Positions 26,023-34,549 of a stretch of DNA of 64,000 nt are shown piece after piece (the stretch's first letter is position 1; every line of letters begins with the position of its first letter). The translations under genes and the position numbers were made by a program. Under the pieces are notes generated by a model. The model worked only from the letters and a program-made list of their open reading frames with translations, had not been told where the DNA came from and did not search any database. Location: contig CAVTOY010000012.1 of the NCBI GenBank assembly GCA_963736445.1, positions 62,001-126,000 of the forward strand, read 5' to 3'. This stretch comes from Thiosocius sp963736445. Its GTDB lineage: Bacteria > Pseudomonadota > Gammaproteobacteria > Chromatiales > Chromatiaceae.

Positions 26023-27154
26023 CGACCAAATTCGCATTCTGTGCATCGTTGGTGCTCGACCGAACTTTATGAAGATCGCCCCGTTGATGCGGGCCTTTCG
26101 GTCGGCGCCGGAACGTTTCGATGCGCGCCTGGTCCATACCGGCCAGCACTACGATGAGGCAATGAAGGATGCTTTTTTCCGCCAGCTGAGGATCCCAGAG
26201 CCGGACATCGATCTGGGCGTGGGATCCGGTACCCATGCGGTCCAGACCGCCGAAATCATGCGCCGTTTCGAGCCGGTCCTGGATCAGCTGGATCCCGATA
26301 TCGTATTGGTCGTCGGCGACGTGAATTCGACGATCGCCTGCGCGCTGGTCGCCACGAAGAAGGATATTGCCGTAGTGCATGTCGAGGCGGGTCTGCGCAG
26401 CGGTGACCGGCGGATGCCGGAGGAGATAAACCGCGTCTTGACCGATCAGATCTCGGATCTCTTGTTCACCACAGAGCCGGAAGGAGCGAGCAACTTACTT
26501 CGCGAGGGTGTTGGAAGTGAGAAGATACATTTTTCCGGCAACGTGATGATTGACACGCTGATTGCAAATCGCGCGCATGCGGTGCCGGCCGAAGAGACAT
26601 TGGCAACGATACCGGGCTTTCAGGGGGATGTTTCGGGCTTTGGCGTACTGACGCTGCACCGTCCGTCGAATGTCGATGACCCCGCTGTACTCAAGCGTCT
26701 TCTTGATTCCCTGACACAGATCGCTCAGCGGCTACCGCTAGTATTCCCGATCCATCCCCGCACTCGGGCGCGCGTTAAGGATGCGGGGCTCTCCCCGCTA
26801 CTTGATCGTTCGCACATCGGTATGGTGGAGCCGCTGGGTTACCTGCAGCTGCTGGGTCTTATGTCGAAGGCCCGTCTGGTTTTAACCGACAGCGGCGGCC
26901 TGCAGGAAGAGACCACCGCGCTGGGTGTGCCCTGTATTACTCTGCGCGAGAATACCGAGCGACCGATCACCGTGGAACAAGGTACGAATACCATTGTTGG
27001 TACTGATCCGGTCAAAATCAGGGCCTGTTTCGACGAGGTCATGACCAATGGCGGGAAGGCCGGTCGAATCCCTGAGCTCTGGGATGGCCGTGCAGCGGAG
27101 CGTATTGCGCAGGTCATCAGCGACTGGATGGACGGTCAGGCGAAAGCGGCTTGA
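26000..27154 (+). CDS. wecB: UDP-N-acetylglucosamine 2-epimerase (non-hydrolysing)
   Basis: Interconverts UDP-GlcNAc and UDP-ManNAc, supplying ManNAc or ManNAcA units for the polysaccharide; 384 residues. Signatures: IVGARPNFMKIAPLMRA at the N-terminus, HTGQHYDEAM, GDVNSTIACALVA, HVEAGLRSGDRRMPEEINR, LTLHRPSNVDD, and LTDSGGLQEE with TLRENTERP near the UDP-binding C-terminal half. Start 26000 or 26009 (MKQSND) are both possible; each overlaps the ATPase gene. Its placement implies the exported polymer contains a ManNAc-derived sugar (inference). Confidence 0.94.
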   Translation: MMPMKQSNDQIRILCIVGARPNFMKIAPLMRAFRSAPERFDARLVHTGQHYDEAMKDAFFRQLRIPEPDIDLGVGSGTHAVQTAEIMRRFEPVLDQLDPDIVLVVGDVNSTIACALVATKKDIAVVHVEAGLRSGDRRMPEEINRVLTDQISDLLFTTEPEGASNLLREGVGSEKIHFSGNVMIDTLIANRAHAVPAEETLATIPGFQGDVSGFGVLTLHRPSNVDDPAVLKRLLDSLTQIAQRLPLVFPIHPRTRARVKDAGLSPLLDRSHIGMVEPLGYLQLLGLMSKARLVLTDSGGLQEETTALGVPCITLRENTERPITVEQGTNTIVGTDPVKIRACFDEVMTNGGKAGRIPELWDGRAAERIAQVISDWMDGQAKAA

Positions 27155-27162
27155 GGCCAGGC

Positions 27163-28044
27163 ATGTCCACAAGTCGACCGCGTAATGCCATGACTGTTGA
27201 TGTGGAAGATTACTTCCAGGTCTCGGCGTTTGAACGCTACATTGATCGAGACGCCTGGGATCACAAGGAATGCCGCGTCGAGCGTAATGTCGACCGCATA
27301 CTCGAATTATTCGATCGACACTCGGTCAAGGGCACCTTCTTTACCCTGGGCTGGATTGCCGAGCGTTACCCCAATATGGTGAAGCGACTCGTTGCACAGG
27401 GCCATGAACTGGCCAGCCACGGCTGGTCGCATGTGCGCGTAACACAGCAGCAGCCCGACGAGTTCCGCCAGGACATCTGTCGCACTAAGACCCTGCTGGA
27501 GGACATCTCTGGGCAGGCGGTCATTGGCTATCGTGCGGCCAGTTATTCCATCAATGCGAGTAACCTCTGGGCTCTCGACGCCCTGGAGGACAGCGGCTAT
27601 CGATACAGCTCCAGTATCTATCCCATCAGGCACGATCTGTATGGCATGCCCGATGCACCGCGCTTCGCGTTCCGGCCATCAGGGGGCGACTTCCTGGAGT
27701 TTCCGGTGACGACGGTAAGAGTGGCCAACAGAAATCTGCCCTGCGGTGGCGGCGGCTGGTTTCGCTTTGTACCCTATGCCGGCATGCGCTGGGCCATGCG
27801 CCGGGTGAACGATACCGACAAAGAGAAGGCTATTTTTTACTTCCATCCTTGGGAAATCGATCCCTCTCAGCCGCGACAAGCCGGGCTTGACGCAAAGACG
27901 CGCTTTCGCCACTACCTCAATCTCGATCGTATGGAGGCGCGCTTGGGACGTCTGCTGGGCGATTTCGACTGGGGACGCATGGACGAGGAGTTGTACTGGC
28001 CCGCTGTACAGCGCCCGATACCAAAAAGTTCTGACGCGCACTAG
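27163..28044 (+). CDS. XrtA-associated polysaccharide deacetylase
   Basis: NodB-type carbohydrate esterase, 293 residues from ATG 27163. It has the family N-terminus NAMTVDVEDYFQVSAFE (first catalytic Asp), the metal-binding H-x3-H in LASHGWSHVRV, the YRAASYSI motif, and the C-terminal FYFHPWEIDP typical of the PEP-CTERM-associated branch. It has no signal peptide, so it may act on cytosolic lipid-linked intermediates or be associated with the membrane; this is uncertain. It starts eight bases after the wecB stop. A TTG four codons upstream is less likely. Confidence 0.92.
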   Translation: MSTSRPRNAMTVDVEDYFQVSAFERYIDRDAWDHKECRVERNVDRILELFDRHSVKGTFFTLGWIAERYPNMVKRLVAQGHELASHGWSHVRVTQQQPDEFRQDICRTKTLLEDISGQAVIGYRAASYSINASNLWALDALEDSGYRYSSSIYPIRHDLYGMPDAPRFAFRPSGGDFLEFPVTTVRVANRNLPCGGGGWFRFVPYAGMRWAMRRVNDTDKEKAIFYFHPWEIDPSQPRQAGLDAKTRFRHYLNLDRMEARLGRLLGDFDWGRMDEELYWPAVQRPIPKSSDAH

Positions 28045-28094
28045 TTTCATGCGCAGGCTCGATGAAGTGTATCGGCAGCAAGGTGCTTTGACTC

Positions 28095-29639
28095 ATGAAT
28101 GATGCTGTTTTGCCCGCTGCATCACGCTGGCGCGCCACCCTGCTTGCGAATCTGGCGATATTCATCGGTCTGCTCCTGCTGTTTCGATCGACCGCACAGG
28201 GCATGGTCGATATCTGGTACGGTCAAGAGACCTATGCTCATGGTTTCGTCATCCTGCCGATTTCCCTCTGGTTGGTCTGGCAAAATCGAAAGCACCTGGC
28301 CGAGTTCACACCACAGCCAAGCGCGGGTTTCCTCGTGGTCGTTGCGGCTGGCCTATTGGTCTGGGTCGTGGCGCGCCTGACGGCTGTGCTTGTTGTCGAG
28401 CAACTGGCCTTTGTAACGGTGCTGGTGGGTGCCCAGGCGAGCGTCCTGGGTTGGCAGGTCGCTCGCTATCTGGCGTTTCCGCTGCTGTTCCTGTTCTTTG
28501 CGGTGCCTATGGGTCAAGACCTTATCCCACCGATGATGGAATTTACCGCAACCTTTACGGTCGAGGCGGTGCGACTCAGTGGCATCCCGGTCTACAGGGA
28601 TGGACTTTGGTTCTCGCTGCCATCGGGCAACTGGTCGGTTGTCCAGGCCTGCAGTGGCGTGCGCTACCTGATCGCTTCTATCACCCTGGGCTTTGTGTAT
28701 GCGTACATCACCTACCATACACTGTGGAAGCGGGTGCTGTTCGTTGTGATTTCCGCGGTTGTGCCCATTCTTGCGAACGGCGTGCGAGCATACATGATCG
28801 TGATGATCGGCCACCTCAGCAAGATGGAATATGCCACCGGTGTTGATCATTTGATCTACGGTTGGATCTTTTTTGGCGTCGTGATGTTTCTTCTGTTCTG
28901 GCTGGGCTCCTTTTGGCAGGAGGAGCAGGCACCGCCGGAATTCGTCGCACCGCCGCGTACGCTGACCTTGCAGACTGCCCGCAGTCGTATGTTCATCGTT
29001 GCCTCGGCGGCACTCTTTTTGTCGGCGGCTACAGTTTGGTGGACGCAGCAGCTGGAAGATATCGAGGTCCAGACCGCGGGCGTCCTCGAGGCGCCCGGAA
29101 CGCCTGGCGAATGGTCACTAAGCGATCAGCCGGCACTCTGGCCGATGGCCCATCAACCGACTGTGCACAAGATCGAGGCGCGCTATGACCGGCAAGGCGA
29201 TGAAGACGTGCAGCTTTTCGTTGCCTTGTTTCCACGACAAGGGCAGGGCGGCGAAGCGATCAACCAGCAAAATGCCATTGCGTCAGATCTGGTGAGACTC
29301 ACCACCCTAGGATCGAGAGACGTCGCACTGGGCGAGAGCCAGGTCATGATAAAGCAGGCAAAAGTGATGGTGACTGTCGACGGAACGCCTTTTGAACACC
29401 TGATGTGGCAATGGTACCGCGTGGCCGGCCGAAATCTGAGCAACCGCTACGCGGGCAAGGCATGGGAGGCACTGTCGCGCATCTACCCGGGGCGCGCGGA
29501 CGGCGCCTGGGTCGCCATTACGACGCCGATAGTGGGTGAGAATCTCCAGAGCGCGGAAGAGCGCCTGGCCAGCTTCGCTCGGAGTATGACGCCACAGCTC
29601 GATGCGGCAGTAGACGCCGTCCTGGGCCTAGCGAACTGA
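28095..29639 (+). CDS. xrtA: Exosortase A fused to EpsI domain
   Basis: Polytopic inner-membrane cysteine transpeptidase that processes PEP-CTERM proteins. Residues 1-275 hold about eight transmembrane helices with the catalytic triad C186 (VVQACSGVRYLIAS), R231 (ILANGVRAYMIV) and H252 (GVDHLIYGWIFFG). After one more helix (about 300-318) comes a periplasmic EpsI domain (about 330-510) with WSLSDQPALWP and the FPRQGQGGEAINQQN region. The fused exosortase-EpsI layout is the normal XrtA form. The FemAB-like gene that often lies between the deacetylase and xrtA is missing: only 50 bases separate them. No PEP-CTERM substrate is encoded in the window. Confidence 0.95.
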   Translation: MNDAVLPAASRWRATLLANLAIFIGLLLLFRSTAQGMVDIWYGQETYAHGFVILPISLWLVWQNRKHLAEFTPQPSAGFLVVVAAGLLVWVVARLTAVLVVEQLAFVTVLVGAQASVLGWQVARYLAFPLLFLFFAVPMGQDLIPPMMEFTATFTVEAVRLSGIPVYRDGLWFSLPSGNWSVVQACSGVRYLIASITLGFVYAYITYHTLWKRVLFVVISAVVPILANGVRAYMIVMIGHLSKMEYATGVDHLIYGWIFFGVVMFLLFWLGSFWQEEQAPPEFVAPPRTLTLQTARSRMFIVASAALFLSAATVWWTQQLEDIEVQTAGVLEAPGTPGEWSLSDQPALWPMAHQPTVHKIEARYDRQGDEDVQLFVALFPRQGQGGEAINQQNAIASDLVRLTTLGSRDVALGESQVMIKQAKVMVTVDGTPFEHLMWQWYRVAGRNLSNRYAGKAWEALSRIYPGRADGAWVAITTPIVGENLQSAEERLASFARSMTPQLDAAVDAVLGLAN

Positions 29640-29650
29640 CAGACAAGCCT

Positions 29651-31549
29651 ATGTGTGGCCTGGCTGGTATCTTCGACACCAACGCGCGCAACGATATCGA
29701 TCGCGGCCTCTTGGAACGCATGAGCCAGGCGCAGCTGCATCGTGGACCGGATGAGTCGGGTATACACCTGGAGCCCGGAATCGGCCTGGCGCATCGCCGG
29801 TTGTCGATTATCGATCTGTCGAGCGGCCAGCAGCCGCTGTTCAATGAAGACCACACGGTCGTGGTCGTGTACAACGGCGAGATCTACAATTTTGCCAACC
29901 TCGCTAAAGAGTTGCAGGCGCTGGGGCATCAGTTTCGCACTCACTGTGATACTGAAGTTATCGTCCATGCCTGGGAGGAGTGGGGAGAGGCATGCGTAAG
30001 CCGTTTCCGCGGCATGTTCGCGTTCGCCCTGTGGGACCGCAATCGTGAGACGCTTTTCCTTGCCCGCGACCGGCTGGGCATAAAGCCGCTCTACTACAGC
30101 CTGCTGCACAACGGTCAGTTGATTTTCGGCTCTGAGTTAAAGGCATTGACACAGCATCCGAAATTGCAGCAGATCATCGACGAACGAGCCGTCGAAGAGT
30201 ACTTTGCCTTTGGCTATGTTCCGGATCCGCGCAGCATTTTCCGCAACACTGTCAAGCTATGCCCCGGTCACACACTGACGGTTCGCCGCGGCCAGGCTGC
30301 ACTGATTCAGCACCAGTATTGGGATGTGTCCTTTGAACTCCAGACCCCGCCCCCCGATAGTGAAGACGCCGCGATGGAGCTGGTGGAACGCCTGCGTGAA
30401 GCAGTCCGCATCCGGCTGATCGCAGAGGTCCCGCTGGGTGCGTTTTTGTCCGGTGGCGTGGATTCCAGCAGTGTCGTTGCGATGATGGCCCAAGTAAGCC
30501 ATGAGCCAGTGAATACCTGCTCCATCGCATTCGGTGAAGCAGCGTACAACGAGGCCGATTATGCGGCGGCTGTCGCGCAGAAGTTTGGCTGTCGGCATAG
30601 CGTTGGCTCGGTCGATCCGGGCGATCATTCATTGCTCGACCTGTTGGCGGGAATATACGATGAGCCTTTTGCAGACAGCTCCTGCATGCCGACCTATCGC
30701 GTCTGTGAGTTGGCGAAACGCAACGTCACGGTGGTGCTTTCCGGGGATGGCGGCGACGAGAACCTTGCAGGATACCGGCGCTATGGGCAGCACTTGGATG
30801 ACCTGGCGGTCAAGGCGCGCTTATCTGGGAGGGTGCGTCGAATACTCGGGGCGGTAGGACGACATTACCCGGATGCGGTTAGCCTTCCGCGCGTGCTGCA
30901 ACGTCGGCAGGGCCTGATATCGATGGCCCATGATCCCGTTGAAAGCTTTTGCGAGATCAATTCCGTAATCAAGCATGATCTTAGGCAGTCGCTCTACAGC
31001 CGCGGCTTCATGCGCCGCCTGCAGGGATATAAGGCAGTCGAGGTCTTTCGCGCGCACGCTGCTCGGGCGCCGACTGACGAGTCGCTCTCCCTTGCGCAGT
31101 ACCTTGATCTCAAGGCTTACCTGCCTGGAGATATTCTGACCAAAGTCGACCGAGCCAGCATGGCCCATTCGCTGGAGGTTCGGGTCCCGCTTCTCGATCA
31201 TGAACTGGTCGAGTGGATATCGACACTGCCGGTTGTCTTCAAACGACGCGGCGATGAAGGAAAGTATCTATTGAAGAAGGCGATGGAGCCATGGTTGCCC
31301 AACGATATTCTCTATCGCCCGAAACAGGGATTCAGCGTACCGCTGGCCGATTGGTTCCGTGGGCCATTGCGCGAGCGATTGCGGGCCGCTCTGAACAGCG
31401 AGGCCCTGGCCGACGCCGATGTGTTCGATCGCGGGCGGCTGTTGCGACTGTTTGATCAACACGACAAAGGTCAACGTGACTGGAGTACGCCGCTGTGGTC
31501 CATCTTCATGTTCGACGCTTTTTTGCAACGCGCGCGAAGCTCAGGTTAG
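29651..31549 (+). CDS. XrtA-associated amidotransferase (asparagine synthetase-like)
   Basis: Class II glutamine amidotransferase, 632 residues, of the exosortase A locus-associated AsnB branch. Cys2 is the N-terminal nucleophile (MCGLAGIFDTN), with LHRGPDESG, AHRRLSIIDLS and VYNGEIYNF in the glutaminase domain. The synthetase domain has the ATP-pyrophosphatase loop LSGGVDSSSVVAMM (about 265) and LSGDGGDENLAGY. It probably amidates a sugar uronic acid in the polymer rather than making free asparagine (family-based inference). It is eleven bases after xrtA and is the last gene of the operon. Its TAG stop coincides with the first bases of a repeat end. Confidence 0.92.
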   Translation: MCGLAGIFDTNARNDIDRGLLERMSQAQLHRGPDESGIHLEPGIGLAHRRLSIIDLSSGQQPLFNEDHTVVVVYNGEIYNFANLAKELQALGHQFRTHCDTEVIVHAWEEWGEACVSRFRGMFAFALWDRNRETLFLARDRLGIKPLYYSLLHNGQLIFGSELKALTQHPKLQQIIDERAVEEYFAFGYVPDPRSIFRNTVKLCPGHTLTVRRGQAALIQHQYWDVSFELQTPPPDSEDAAMELVERLREAVRIRLIAEVPLGAFLSGGVDSSSVVAMMAQVSHEPVNTCSIAFGEAAYNEADYAAAVAQKFGCRHSVGSVDPGDHSLLDLLAGIYDEPFADSSCMPTYRVCELAKRNVTVVLSGDGGDENLAGYRRYGQHLDDLAVKARLSGRVRRILGAVGRHYPDAVSLPRVLQRRQGLISMAHDPVESFCEINSVIKHDLRQSLYSRGFMRRLQGYKAVEVFRAHAARAPTDESLSLAQYLDLKAYLPGDILTKVDRASMAHSLEVRVPLLDHELVEWISTLPVVFKRRGDEGKYLLKKAMEPWLPNDILYRPKQGFSVPLADWFRGPLRERLRAALNSEALADADVFDRGRLLRLFDQHDKGQRDWSTPLWSIFMFDAFLQRARSSG

Positions 31550-31579
31550 CCTGCAACTCTCACCGAGTTTCTGCTACGG
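31547..31579. repeat. Single end of the TAGCCTGCA repeat family
   Basis: By eye, 28 of 33 bases match the left end of the 17848-18029 element (TAGCCTGCA..TCTCACCGA, then TTTCTGCT-like and CGG). The first three bases are the stop codon of the amidotransferase gene, and the other end reaches the stop of the convergent maf gene at 31574. No second end is present nearby, so this is a partial or solitary copy between two convergent genes. Confidence 0.6.
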
Positions 31580-32152
31580 GAGCCTGACACCCTCGTTCGC
31601 CAGCAGATCGACCAGCAGGATCAGCGGTAGGCCCAATAGGGCGTTGGGGTCTCGCCCTTCGAGCCCGGAAAAGAGCGTTATGCCATATCCTTCGGATTTG
31701 AAACTGCCAGCGCAGTCGTATGGCTGGTCGCGATCGACATAACGTCCTATCTGAGCGCGCGTCAGCTGCCGAAATCTGACGACAAAAGGTTCCACCGCCG
31801 TCTGTACCCGTCCAGTCGCGCTATTGTATAGACTCAGGCCGGTGAAAAAGGTAACCGTCCGTCCCGATGCGGCGAACAGCTGCTCTATTGCATTCTCACG
31901 GTTCCCCGGTTTGCCAAGAATCACCTCATCCAGGCTGGCCACTTGGTCAGAGCCGATGATCAGCGCCCCAGGATGACGGGAGCCAACGTCTCTCGCCTTC
32001 ATCTCGGCGAGTCTTTGCACCAGATCGGCTGGTGATTCCCCATGCGACCGTGATTCGGTGATCCGCGGTGTATCAGTCCCGAAAGGAATTTCGAGTTTGT
32101 CAAGTACGGCCTTGCGATAGGGCGATGAGGAGCCCAGGACCAGTGGTCTCAC
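31574..32152 (-). CDS. Maf family nucleotide pyrophosphatase (YceF-like)
   Basis: Hydrolyses non-canonical nucleotides; the YceF branch prefers 7-methyl-GTP. It has 192 residues, the standard length. Motifs: LGSSSPYRKAVLDKL (N-terminal active-site loop), the conserved ESRSHGESPADLV, IIGSDQVASLDEVILGKPG (catalytic Asp region), and YDCAGSFKSEGYGITLF. In many gammaproteobacteria this gene lies next to yceD-rpmF-plsX; here oadGAB intervenes and maf is divergent from it. Confidence 0.93.
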   Translation of the reverse strand: MRPLVLGSSSPYRKAVLDKLEIPFGTDTPRITESRSHGESPADLVQRLAEMKARDVGSRHPGALIIGSDQVASLDEVILGKPGNRENAIEQLFAASGRTVTFFTGLSLYNSATGRVQTAVEPFVVRFRQLTRAQIGRYVDRDQPYDCAGSFKSEGYGITLFSGLEGRDPNALLGLPLILLVDLLANEGVRLP

Positions 32153-32450
32153 GATGGATCTCCCTGTATCAGCGCGTTGGAGAGTCTACCAGAAGGCGAT
32201 CGGTGGTCGCGCTGCGTTGATGTTTCGCAGACGCTGCGGGCCAGCCATTGTTCTCTTTGTCGCCAGAAGTTGGCATCTGTATCTGCTGCAGCTCGTATCT
32301 GTGTAGGGCAATTAATTCTCTCAATACCAGACCTGCGCGTTATTCCATTAGAATGCACCGTGCGGTGCCGGCCAGATAGGGTCTTCGATGGTGGTCGCAA
32401 GAGGCAGAAATAAGATCGCGCAACAATCTTGACTTTGGGGGGAATACAGC
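32153..32450. other. Intergenic region between maf and oadG
   Basis: Almost 300 bases with lower G+C than the flanks. An 83-codon minus-strand open frame covers most of it, but it has no ribosome binding site or recognisable family. Divergent promoters for maf and oadGAB should be here; I cannot identify a convincing -35/-10 pair. The oadG leader ends in TTTGGGGGGAATACAGC, which supplies the ribosome binding site for the GTG start. Confidence 0.4.
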
Positions 32451-32696
32451 GTGGATACTGACCTGTTGATCCAAGGCGCAGAGCTGATGTTGCTCGGTAT
32501 GGGTATAGTCTTTGGTTTTCTGGGCGTCTTGGTCTTCACTCTACGCGCTATGTCCGCAATCGCCGGGCGGCTGGTCGACGAAGAACCGATCGAGCCCGCG
32601 CTACCGACACCGCTGAACGTGTCCGATCACCGTCGAGTGGTTGCGGTCATCACGGCCGCGGTTGCCCGTTACCGCGCGTCGTCACGCGCCGCTTGA
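32451..32696 (+). CDS. oadG: Oxaloacetate decarboxylase Na+ pump, gamma subunit
   Basis: Small membrane subunit that tethers OadA to OadB, 81 residues. One transmembrane helix spans residues about 12-33 (LMLLGMGIVFGFLGVLVFTL), followed by a polar tail ending in VVAVITAAVARYRASSRAA, the usual OadG C-terminal helix pattern. The start is GTG at 32451, preceded by a strong GGGGGGA element. It is followed by oadA and oadB in the standard G-A-B order. Confidence 0.9.
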   Translation: MDTDLLIQGAELMLLGMGIVFGFLGVLVFTLRAMSAIAGRLVDEEPIEPALPTPLNVSDHRRVVAVITAAVARYRASSRAA

Positions 32697-32730
32697 ATCG
32701 ACCAGTATCCCATTAGGAACTGAACGCTCA

Positions 32731-34545
32731 ATGAGTACACACAAGCTTGCCATCACCGATGTCGTTCTGCGCGATGCCCACCAGTCGTTGTTCGCTACGC
32801 GTCTGCGGCTCGAAGACATGCTGCCGATCGCTGCAAAGCTGGACCAGGTGGGATTCTGGTCGCTCGAGACCTGGGGTGGTGCGACCTTTGATGCCTGCAT
32901 TCGTTTCCTGGGTGAGGATCCCTGGGAGCGTCTCAGGGCATTGAAGCAGGCCATGCCGAACACCCGTATGCAGATGTTGTTTCGTGCTCAAAATATACTC
33001 GGGTACCGTCATTATGCCGACGACGTCGTTGAACGCTTCGTCGAACGCGCTGCCGACAACGGCATGGACGTTTTTCGCATCTTTGATGCGATGAACGACC
33101 TGCGTAATTTTCAGACCGCCGTCAAGGCCACGTTGAAGGTTGACAAACATGCGCAGGGTGCGATGTCGTATACGGTCAGCCCGGTGCATGACATGCAGTA
33201 CTGGTTGGATATGGCAAAGGGTCTCGAAGACATCGGCTGCCATTCGATCTGTATCAAGGACATGGCCGGCTTACTGAATCCCTACGTGGGTTTCGAGCTT
33301 GTTTCGCGCCTGAAAGAGACGGTTTCGGTGCCGATTGCGATACAGTCGCACGCCACCACGGGCATGAGTACGGCCACCAACATTAAGGTCGCAGAGGCCG
33401 GTATCGATATGCTCGATACCGCGATATCGTCGATGTCCATGACCTACGGACATTCCGCGACGGAATCCGTGGTGGCCATTCTGCAGGGCAGCGACCGTGA
33501 CACCGGACTCGATCTCCGCCTGCTCGAGGAAATTGCGGCCTATTTTCGCGAGGTCCGCAAGAAATATGCGAAGTTCGAGGGCTCTCTGCGCGGCGTCGAT
33601 TCACGGATTCTGGTATCGCAGGTGCCCGGCGGCATGTTGACCAACATGGAAAATCAGTTGCGCGAACAGGGCGCCGCTGATCGGATGGACGACGTACTGG
33701 CCGAGATACCGCGGGTGCGCCAGGATCTTGGCTTTTTACCGCTGGTGACGCCGACATCGCAGATCGTCGGCACCCAGGCCGTGCTCAATGTCTTGACTGG
33801 CGAAAGATATAAGAACATCACCAAAGAGACCGCCGGTGTGTTGAAGGGCGAATACGGCGCCACGCCGGCTCCGGTCGACGAGGAATTACAGCGGCGCGTG
33901 CTCGAGGAGGGACAGACGCCGATCACCTGCCGGCCTGCCGATTTGATCGAACCCGAGATAGACAAACTGACCGATGAGTTTCGGCGTCTGGCGCAGGAAC
34001 GCGGTATTCGGGTGGCAGAGAGCGAGATCGACGACGTGCTGACCTACGCACTCTTTCCGCAAATCGGCCTCAAGTTTCTCGAGAATCGCGACAATCCGGA
34101 TGCCTTCGAGCCCCCACCAGATCAAGACGCGGAACCGCAAGGCCTCACGGCCGCCGCCACGAAAACAGCGCCGAAGCCGGCCGACGTCGAGGCCTTTCAG
34201 GTGACCGTCGATGGTCGTGCCTACCACGTCGTGGTGGCACCGGGTGGCGACGTCACCGCAGTGCAGCCAGCGGCGACTCCGGCCCCCGTGCCACAGCAGA
34301 CGGGGCCGGTAACGGCGCCGCCGAGTGCGGGCGCAACCAGTGTGCCCGCGCCCCTCGCTGGCAACATCTTCCGGGTCAATGTGGCCGCTGGTCAGGCCGT
34401 CAATTCCGGCGACGTGATTATGATCCTCGAGGCGATGAAAATGGAGACCGAGGTTCGCTCACCGGATTCGGGGACCGTTCGAGCGGTGCTGGTCAAGGAA
34501 GGTGACGCGGTCCAAGTGGGCGACATTCTCCTCACCCTGAGCTGA
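32731..34545 (+). CDS. oadA: Oxaloacetate decarboxylase alpha subunit (biotin carboxyltransferase)
   Basis: Transfers the carboxyl group of oxaloacetate to biotin; 604 residues from ATG 32731. The N-terminal TIM-barrel carboxyltransferase has the metal-site motif ITDVVLRDAHQSLFATR and the catalytic-lysine region CHSICIKDMAGLLNPYVG. A conserved C-terminal PYC_OADA domain, an Ala/Pro-rich linker (about 475-535) and a biotinyl domain with K570 in EAMKMETE follow. With OadB it couples decarboxylation to Na+ export. An in-frame extension to 32641 overlaps oadG and is rejected because the family begins just before ITDVVLRDAHQS. Confidence 0.96.
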   Translation: MSTHKLAITDVVLRDAHQSLFATRLRLEDMLPIAAKLDQVGFWSLETWGGATFDACIRFLGEDPWERLRALKQAMPNTRMQMLFRAQNILGYRHYADDVVERFVERAADNGMDVFRIFDAMNDLRNFQTAVKATLKVDKHAQGAMSYTVSPVHDMQYWLDMAKGLEDIGCHSICIKDMAGLLNPYVGFELVSRLKETVSVPIAIQSHATTGMSTATNIKVAEAGIDMLDTAISSMSMTYGHSATESVVAILQGSDRDTGLDLRLLEEIAAYFREVRKKYAKFEGSLRGVDSRILVSQVPGGMLTNMENQLREQGAADRMDDVLAEIPRVRQDLGFLPLVTPTSQIVGTQAVLNVLTGERYKNITKETAGVLKGEYGATPAPVDEELQRRVLEEGQTPITCRPADLIEPEIDKLTDEFRRLAQERGIRVAESEIDDVLTYALFPQIGLKFLENRDNPDAFEPPPDQDAEPQGLTAAATKTAPKPADVEAFQVTVDGRAYHVVVAPGGDVTAVQPAATPAPVPQQTGPVTAPPSAGATSVPAPLAGNIFRVNVAAGQAVNSGDVIMILEAMKMETEVRSPDSGTVRAVLVKEGDAVQVGDILLTLS

Positions 34546-34549
34546 ACTG

